DNA from: Desulfospira joergensenii DSM 10085
GTDB taxonomy: Bacteria; Desulfobacterota; Desulfobacteria; Desulfobacterales; Desulfobacteraceae
DNA length: 64,000 bases
Assembly: GCF_000420085.1 (NCBI RefSeq)
Contig: NZ_ATUG01000002.1
Location: 806,001-870,000, forward strand
Reading direction: 5' to 3'
Shown here: positions 59,869-64,000 of the stretch, piece after piece
How positions within the stretch are numbered: the first letter of the stretch is position 1
How the letters are laid out: the number at the start of each line of letters is the position of its first letter
Position numbers and translations under genes: made by a program
Notes under the pieces: model-generated
The model's database searches: none
What the model saw: the letters and a program-made list of their open reading frames with translations, nothing else
Told to the model about the DNA's origin: nothing

Positions 59869-61389
59869 ATGACCGACACCTCCCATATCGATAACCGCCA
59901 GCGGATCTGGATCATCGGGGCCACTTTGATGGCCCTGTTTCTGGGGGCCATGGATGCACTGGTCATCACTGCGGCCATGCCCTCCATCATCTCCGACCTG
60001 GGCGGACTGGACCTATACGCCTGGGTCTATTCGGCCTATTTTCTGGCCCGGGCCGTTTCCCTTCCCGTGTTCGGAAAGCTGGCGGATCTCTACGATACCC
60101 GGAAGCTCTTCCTGGTTTCCATCAGCCTGTTTCTGCTTGCCTCGGCCGCAGCCGGAGCATCCCCTTCCATGGCCTTTCTGGTGGCGGCCCGGGTGGTTCA
60201 GGGCATCGGGGCAGGGGGCAATTTTGCCCTGGTTTACATCGTGCTTTCCGATGTGGCACTGCCGGGCCGGCGGGCCCGGACCCTCTCCCTTGCCAGCTCC
60301 ATATGGGGCATCTCCAGCGTGATCGGCCCAAGCCTGGGCGGCTTCATCGTTACCTGGTTTTCCTGGCGGTGGATCTTTTACATCAACGTGCCCCTGGGCA
60401 TTGTCAGCCTGTTTGTCATCGGCATCTACCTCAGGGAGTTCCGGAAAAAGAACCCCGAAACAAGGCTCGATCTGGTCGGGGCATGCCTGCTGACCGGGTT
60501 CATCCTGAGCCTGCTCACCCTTTTTATTTCCGGGGGAAGGACCCATGCCTGGGGGTCAACCTGGTCCCTGTCCATGGCAATTCTGGCCCTGGGGCTGGGA
60601 ATCGGTTTTATCTTCGCCGAACACAGGGCAGCAGACCCGATTCTGAACCCGAATTTCTTTAAAAGCCGTCTCTTCTCCCTGGGAAACGGGGCCGCCTTTT
60701 TTGCCAGCTTTGCCATCTTTGCCCTGTTTGCCTACTCTCCTCTGTTCGTCCAGGGCGCCCTGTCCCGGACCCCCATGGAGACCGGTCTGGCCATGCTCTC
60801 CCTGAGTTTGGGCTGGTCCATGGGCTCCCTGGTTCTTGGGCGGGTCATGCACCGTTTCAGCGAAAAACCGGCCGCCCTTGCAGGCGGGGCCATGCTTGTG
60901 ACCGGAGGCCTCATGACCCTTGGCTTCACGCCTAACACAACCATGACCACCTGTTTTCTGGTCTTCCTGATCATGGGACTCGGCATGGGATTTGTCACCC
61001 TGTCCACCCTTTTACTGGTCCAGGGCTCCCTTTCGGACAAGGATCTCGGTGTGTCCACCTCTTCCCACCAGTTCTTCCGGACCCTGGGCGGTACCATCGG
61101 GGTGGGGGTCTGCGGAGGCCTTGTCACCACGGGACTGGTGAACCGTCTTGACAGCGCCGTTCAAAGTCTGCCGCCTCAATTGTTTCTCCAGCTCAAACAG
61201 AGTACGGAGAACCTTTTCAAACCAGAGTTCCAGGCCCTGCTGACCCCGGATTCCCGGGCCGTCCTGGAAGAGGCCGTGGCAGGGGGGCTTGGATCGGCCT
61301 TTTGGGTGGTCGCGGCTGCATCCATCCTCTGCCTGGTCCTGGCCGCCGCCCTTCCTGCCGGGGAAAAAAGGGATTCCCTGGAGAATTGA
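59869..61389 (+). CDS. MFS drug efflux transporter, DHA2 (EmrB/QacA) family
   Basis: The 506-residue protein has about 14 membrane segments. The opening FLGAMDALVITAAMPSIISDLGGLDLYAWVYSAYFLARAVSLPVFGKLADLYDTRKLFLVSISLFLLASAAAG and motif C-like SLASSIWGISSVIGPSLGGFIVTWFSWRWIFYINVPLG are DHA2 hallmarks. It exports toxic hydrophobic compounds with the proton gradient. It is a single gene with its own promoter and converges with the glycosyltransferase gene. Confidence 0.93.
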   Translation: MTDTSHIDNRQRIWIIGATLMALFLGAMDALVITAAMPSIISDLGGLDLYAWVYSAYFLARAVSLPVFGKLADLYDTRKLFLVSISLFLLASAAAGASPSMAFLVAARVVQGIGAGGNFALVYIVLSDVALPGRRARTLSLASSIWGISSVIGPSLGGFIVTWFSWRWIFYINVPLGIVSLFVIGIYLREFRKKNPETRLDLVGACLLTGFILSLLTLFISGGRTHAWGSTWSLSMAILALGLGIGFIFAEHRAADPILNPNFFKSRLFSLGNGAAFFASFAIFALFAYSPLFVQGALSRTPMETGLAMLSLSLGWSMGSLVLGRVMHRFSEKPAALAGGAMLVTGGLMTLGFTPNTTMTTCFLVFLIMGLGMGFVTLSTLLLVQGSLSDKDLGVSTSSHQFFRTLGGTIGVGVCGGLVTTGLVNRLDSAVQSLPPQLFLQLKQSTENLFKPEFQALLTPDSRAVLEEAVAGGLGSAFWVVAAASILCLVLAAALPAGEKRDSLEN

Positions 61390-61413
61390 ATAAATGTAGG
61401 AAATAATGGGGTT

Positions 61414-62688
61414 TTAAGCCTTCTGCATCTTTTCAATCATTGCGACGCCATTCTTGATCCCATCTTCATGACGGATTTTCTTCCCGATCTCTTCTGCTTT
61501 TTCCCGGATATCAGGATTGGATACTGCATTCCGGATGGCTGCGGCCAGTTTGTCAGCCGTCAGTTTTTTCCGGGGTATCGGCCTGCTGCCCGCCCCTAGA
61601 GAGTGAATACATCGTCCCCAAAAGGGCTGGTCTCCGAAAAAAGGTACGATCACAGAGGGCTTTCCCGCCCGCAGCCCGGCTCCGCTAGTTCCTGCACCGC
61701 CATGGTGCACGACGGCGGATACGCGGGGAAACAGCCAGTCATGGGGAGCCGTTTCAATTTTGAAGATGGTGTCCGGCAGGGTTTCCAGTTTCAATCCGCC
61801 CCAGCCCGTGGCGAGGATGCCCCTCAAACCGCTTTTTTGCAGAGCAGTTATCACGGTTTCTGCCAGCTGATCCGGATTGCGGCCGGCCATGGAGCCGAAA
61901 CCGATATAGACCGGAGGTTCACCCTTGTCCAGAAAGGCCTGCAGGTCCTGGGGAGGCGTCCACCCGGTTTGTCCATCCAGAAACCAATATCCCGTGACCT
62001 GGGCAGTTTCCGGCCAGTCGCCCGGGCGGGGAAGGACAGCCTCGCTATAGGCATGGAGAACCGGGATATCCTGCCCCGTACCGGTCTTTAGAAAATTAAA
62101 TTTTTTCAATGGCCCCAGGCCGATGTCCCTGCGGAACTCTTTGATATACTTTCCGAGAAAGATCCCGGTCAGGGAGGTGATGATCTGATAGCTCAGGCGA
62201 TTGTACCATCCACCCAGCTTCAGGTCCGGCAGCGCGAGAAAAGGGCGCTCAGATGTGGGTACAAACATGGGAATCGGGGTTGCCAGGGCGCATCCTATCC
62301 CCAGTTTCTCTGCGATATGGGGGGCAGCACCGGCTTTGGGATGGTATAGGATGAAGTCGGGCCTGGCCTTTTCTGCAGCTTCCCAGGTTTCCCGCAGCAG
62401 GGCTTTTTGCAGGGACTGGGTCTGTTTGGCCAGTTTTATATTCTGCTTTACCACATCAAAGATATTTGTGGTGTTCTCCAGGAGATCCTTTCCCTGATCC
62501 GTATCGACGATCGACAGCAGTCCGTCTCCCAGGTATCCGTATTCAAGTCCATTGGCGGCAACAAATTCCCGGAAGCGTTCGCTCGTGGCAAGGGTCACAC
62601 GATGTCCGGCATCTTCCAGCCCTTTTCCCAGAGCCACATAGGGCTGGACATCCCCGCGGGATCCATAGGTTGCGATGAATATTCTCAT
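61414..62688 (-). CDS. UGT-type glycosyltransferase (GT1, sterol/macrolide glucosyltransferase-like)
   Basis: The 424-residue protein starts MRIFIATYGSRGDVQPYVALGKGLEDAGHRVTLAT, the GT1 N-terminal pattern, and has the donor-binding block VHHGGAGTSGAGLRAGKPSVIVPFFGDQPFWG. GT1 enzymes transfer sugar from UDP- or TDP-sugars to lipids, sterols or natural products. I start at the ATG at 62688; 22 codons upstream lack homology. The ribosome site is weak. Substrate unknown; transcription converges with the efflux pump. Confidence 0.88.
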   Translation of the reverse strand: MRIFIATYGSRGDVQPYVALGKGLEDAGHRVTLATSERFREFVAANGLEYGYLGDGLLSIVDTDQGKDLLENTTNIFDVVKQNIKLAKQTQSLQKALLRETWEAAEKARPDFILYHPKAGAAPHIAEKLGIGCALATPIPMFVPTSERPFLALPDLKLGGWYNRLSYQIITSLTGIFLGKYIKEFRRDIGLGPLKKFNFLKTGTGQDIPVLHAYSEAVLPRPGDWPETAQVTGYWFLDGQTGWTPPQDLQAFLDKGEPPVYIGFGSMAGRNPDQLAETVITALQKSGLRGILATGWGGLKLETLPDTIFKIETAPHDWLFPRVSAVVHHGGAGTSGAGLRAGKPSVIVPFFGDQPFWGRCIHSLGAGSRPIPRKKLTADKLAAAIRNAVSNPDIREKAEEIGKKIRHEDGIKNGVAMIEKMQKA

Positions 62689-62763
62689 ATCTTCTGCATA
62701 ATAAATAGATTCACAGCCTCTCCGCTCATGATCATTGGCTGTACCTGTGTGCAAGAACCCAGT

Positions 62764-63435
62764 TTAGTCGGATTTTTTCTTGCCGGCTTTCATTTTTACG
62801 TACCAGTCTTCTTTGCCGTATAGCTTATCTGAACATTCAGGGCACATGCCGTGGGTCATGGATGCTTCGGAGTGATTCTCAATATAGGTCTCCAGGTAAT
62901 TCCAGTTTCCCTGGTCATCCCGGATTTTTTTACAATAGCTGCATATGGGCAGAATCCCTTTAAGGGTCTTTATTTCATCCATTGCCTGTTTCAGTTCCTG
63001 GTTCATTTTGGCCAGGTCTTGGTTCTTCTCCTTCAGATCCTTTTGGGATTGATACAGCAGGATATGGGTTTTCACCCGGGTCAGCACTTCTGACTGTTCA
63101 AAGGGTTTGGTGATGTAGTCCACTCCGCCGGTTTCAAAGGCAAGGACTTTGTTTTCCGTATCATCCAGGGCGCTTAAGAAGATGACGGGGACATCTTTGA
63201 TTTGCTCCATCTGTTTGAGCTTGCGGCAGACGGTGAATCCGTCAAGGCCGCCGGGCATCATGATGTCTAGAAGGATGAGATCCGGGACCAGGGTTTCGGC
63301 TGCCTGGAGGGCGGTACGGCCGTTGGTGATGGGGCGGACTTTATATCCCTGGGCAGAGAGCATCTGTCTTAATACACTCAGGTTGTTGGGTTCATCGTCT
63401 ACGATCAAGATATTGGCGAACTCAGGGCTGCTCAT
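62764..63435 (-). CDS. Response regulator with C-terminal zinc-finger-like Cys domain
   Basis: The 223-residue protein has a CheY receiver (ANILIVDDEPNNLSVLRQML, the phospho-Asp in LVPDLILLDIMMPGGLDGFTVCRKLKQ, then FLSALDD and ITKPFEQSEVLTRV), a coiled coil (LKEKNQDLAKMNQELKQAMDEIKTLKG), and a tail CSYCKKIRDDQGNW ... CPECSDKLYG with two CxxC pairs. Such Cys tails follow PAS or receiver domains in many Desulfobacterota sensors. Start ATG at 63435 has AAGGAG upstream. The gene overlaps the kinase-end gene by 14 bases, so they form one unit. Confidence 0.88.
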   Translation of the reverse strand: MSSPEFANILIVDDEPNNLSVLRQMLSAQGYKVRPITNGRTALQAAETLVPDLILLDIMMPGGLDGFTVCRKLKQMEQIKDVPVIFLSALDDTENKVLAFETGGVDYITKPFEQSEVLTRVKTHILLYQSQKDLKEKNQDLAKMNQELKQAMDEIKTLKGILPICSYCKKIRDDQGNWNYLETYIENHSEASMTHGMCPECSDKLYGKEDWYVKMKAGKKKSD

Positions 63436-64000
63436 TTCTGATGCTCCTTTTTTCGAAAAGTGCCTGCAGGGTTTCGAACTGGTATACTTTGGCACAGGCC
63501 GATAACCGGTTCCCCAGTTCAGGATCCGCAGTATGGATTTTTTCGATGGCGGAAAGGGTCATTTCATAGTCAAATGAAAATACAGCCTGCTCCAACCGGG
63601 TGGTGATGTCCCCGGGAATCCGATCCAGCAGCACAGGTCCCCACGGTTCCTCTTTTCCCCTTTCTCTGCCTTTGGTCGGCGGTTCCGGGTCTGTCTCTTC
63701 CGGAGAGACAAAGGCTGCACCAAGGTGGCGGGTCATTTTTTTTAACACCTCCTGCCGGTCTGCGGGCTTGGCCACAAAATCGTCACACCCCGCTTCCATG
63801 CAGGCAATCCGGTCTTCTTCAAAGGCGGATGCGGAGATGCCGATAATTTTCAGGCCGGGGTCTTGCTTTTGCCGGATTCGGCGGGTGGCCGCAAGTCCGT
63901 CCATCCCCTCCATCTGAATATCCATCCATACCAGATGGGGCCGCCAGTCATGGATAATCTCAAAGGCTGTTTCTGCACAGGGGGCTCCTTTTACCAAAAA
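63422..64000 (-). CDS. Hybrid histidine kinase / response regulator C-terminus (partial, right edge)
   Basis: The open frame enters from the right edge and ends at 63422, giving 192 visible codons. A receiver domain (HLVWMDIQMEGMDGLAATRRIRQ, SASAFEEDR, CMEAGCDDFVAKPA) is followed by a Pro/Glu-rich linker and a helical segment (PGDITTRLEQAVFSFDYEMTLSAIEKI) that could be an HPt-like or output domain. The N-terminal kinase part would lie outside the window. It is in the same unit as the response regulator. Confidence 0.85.
   Translation of the reverse strand, partial: FLVKGAPCAETAFEIIHDWRPHLVWMDIQMEGMDGLAATRRIRQKQDPGLKIIGISASAFEEDRIACMEAGCDDFVAKPADRQEVLKKMTRHLGAAFVSPEETDPEPPTKGRERGKEEPWGPVLLDRIPGDITTRLEQAVFSFDYEMTLSAIEKIHTADPELGNRLSACAKVYQFETLQALFEKRSIRNEQP

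Overview
The window looks like chromosome of an anaerobic, probably sulfate-reducing member of the Desulfobacterota (Desulfobacteraceae-like). This is inferred from gene content: a monofunctional CO dehydrogenase with its ferredoxin and flavoprotein, a long methylene-tetrahydrofolate reductase, two MttB-superfamily methyltransferases with a RACo-type corrinoid activator, a selenocysteine-containing SelD, a sodium-pumping decarboxylase module, and a DUF134/DUF5320 cluster. The genome is moderately GC-rich, with an AT-richer accessory patch at about 18.8-22.9 kb. No rRNA, tRNA or CRISPR array was seen.

Layout. 1-7.4 kb (minus strand): an ammonium transporter cut by the window edge, with a consensus sigma-54 promoter, then a lexA-DUF72-imuB-dnaE2 SOS mutagenesis operon. 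8.0-12.9 kb (plus): a complete branched-chain amino acid type ABC importer, livG-K-H-M-F. 13.2-18.8 kb: a protein with two CDP-alcohol phosphatidyltransferase domains, a SYLF protein, an AhpD-like protein, a corrinoid-protein activator and an RpiR regulator. 18.8-26.5 kb: accessory DNA with gene relics, palindromes, a GDSL esterase, a lipoprotein, a tyrosine recombinase and a 996-residue membrane protein of unknown function. 26.5-41.6 kb: MttB homologue, MmgE/PrpD protein, a 1503-residue GlmS-like protein, a second MttB homologue, a SAM methyltransferase, MarR, a biotin carrier, Oad beta and gamma subunits, a Cys/Met-metabolism PLP enzyme and Sec-SelD. 41.7-51.7 kb: EamA exporter, flavodoxin-like protein, CooS, CooF-like ferredoxin, NAD(P)H flavoprotein, LysR, DUF1127, FetAB and MTHFR. 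51.9-64 kb: an autoregulated TetR pair, an orphan DNA methyltransferase, an Ada-like zinc protein, the DUF134/DUF5320 operon, a LysR/FAD amine-oxidase-like pair, an MFS pump, a UGT glycosyltransferase and a two-component module cut by the right edge.

How the genes may work together (inference). Methyl groups from quaternary or methylated amines could be taken by the MttB homologues to a corrinoid protein kept active by the RACo-like protein. They would pass to tetrahydrofolate, be oxidised through the MTHFR branch, and join CO2/CO chemistry at CooS. The FAD oxidoreductase at 58 kb resembles sarcosine or dimethylglycine oxidases and fits a demethylation theme. No corrinoid protein, pyrrolysine gene or decarboxylase alpha subunit is in the window, so these partners must be elsewhere.

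Most unusual items: DUF72 in place of ImuA beside a catalytically dead ImuB, the double CDP-alcohol transferase, the giant split-GATase GlmS-like protein inside a methyltransferase cluster, the PHP-like 996-residue membrane protein, and an in-frame UGA in selD with a matching hairpin, TTG start and promoter.
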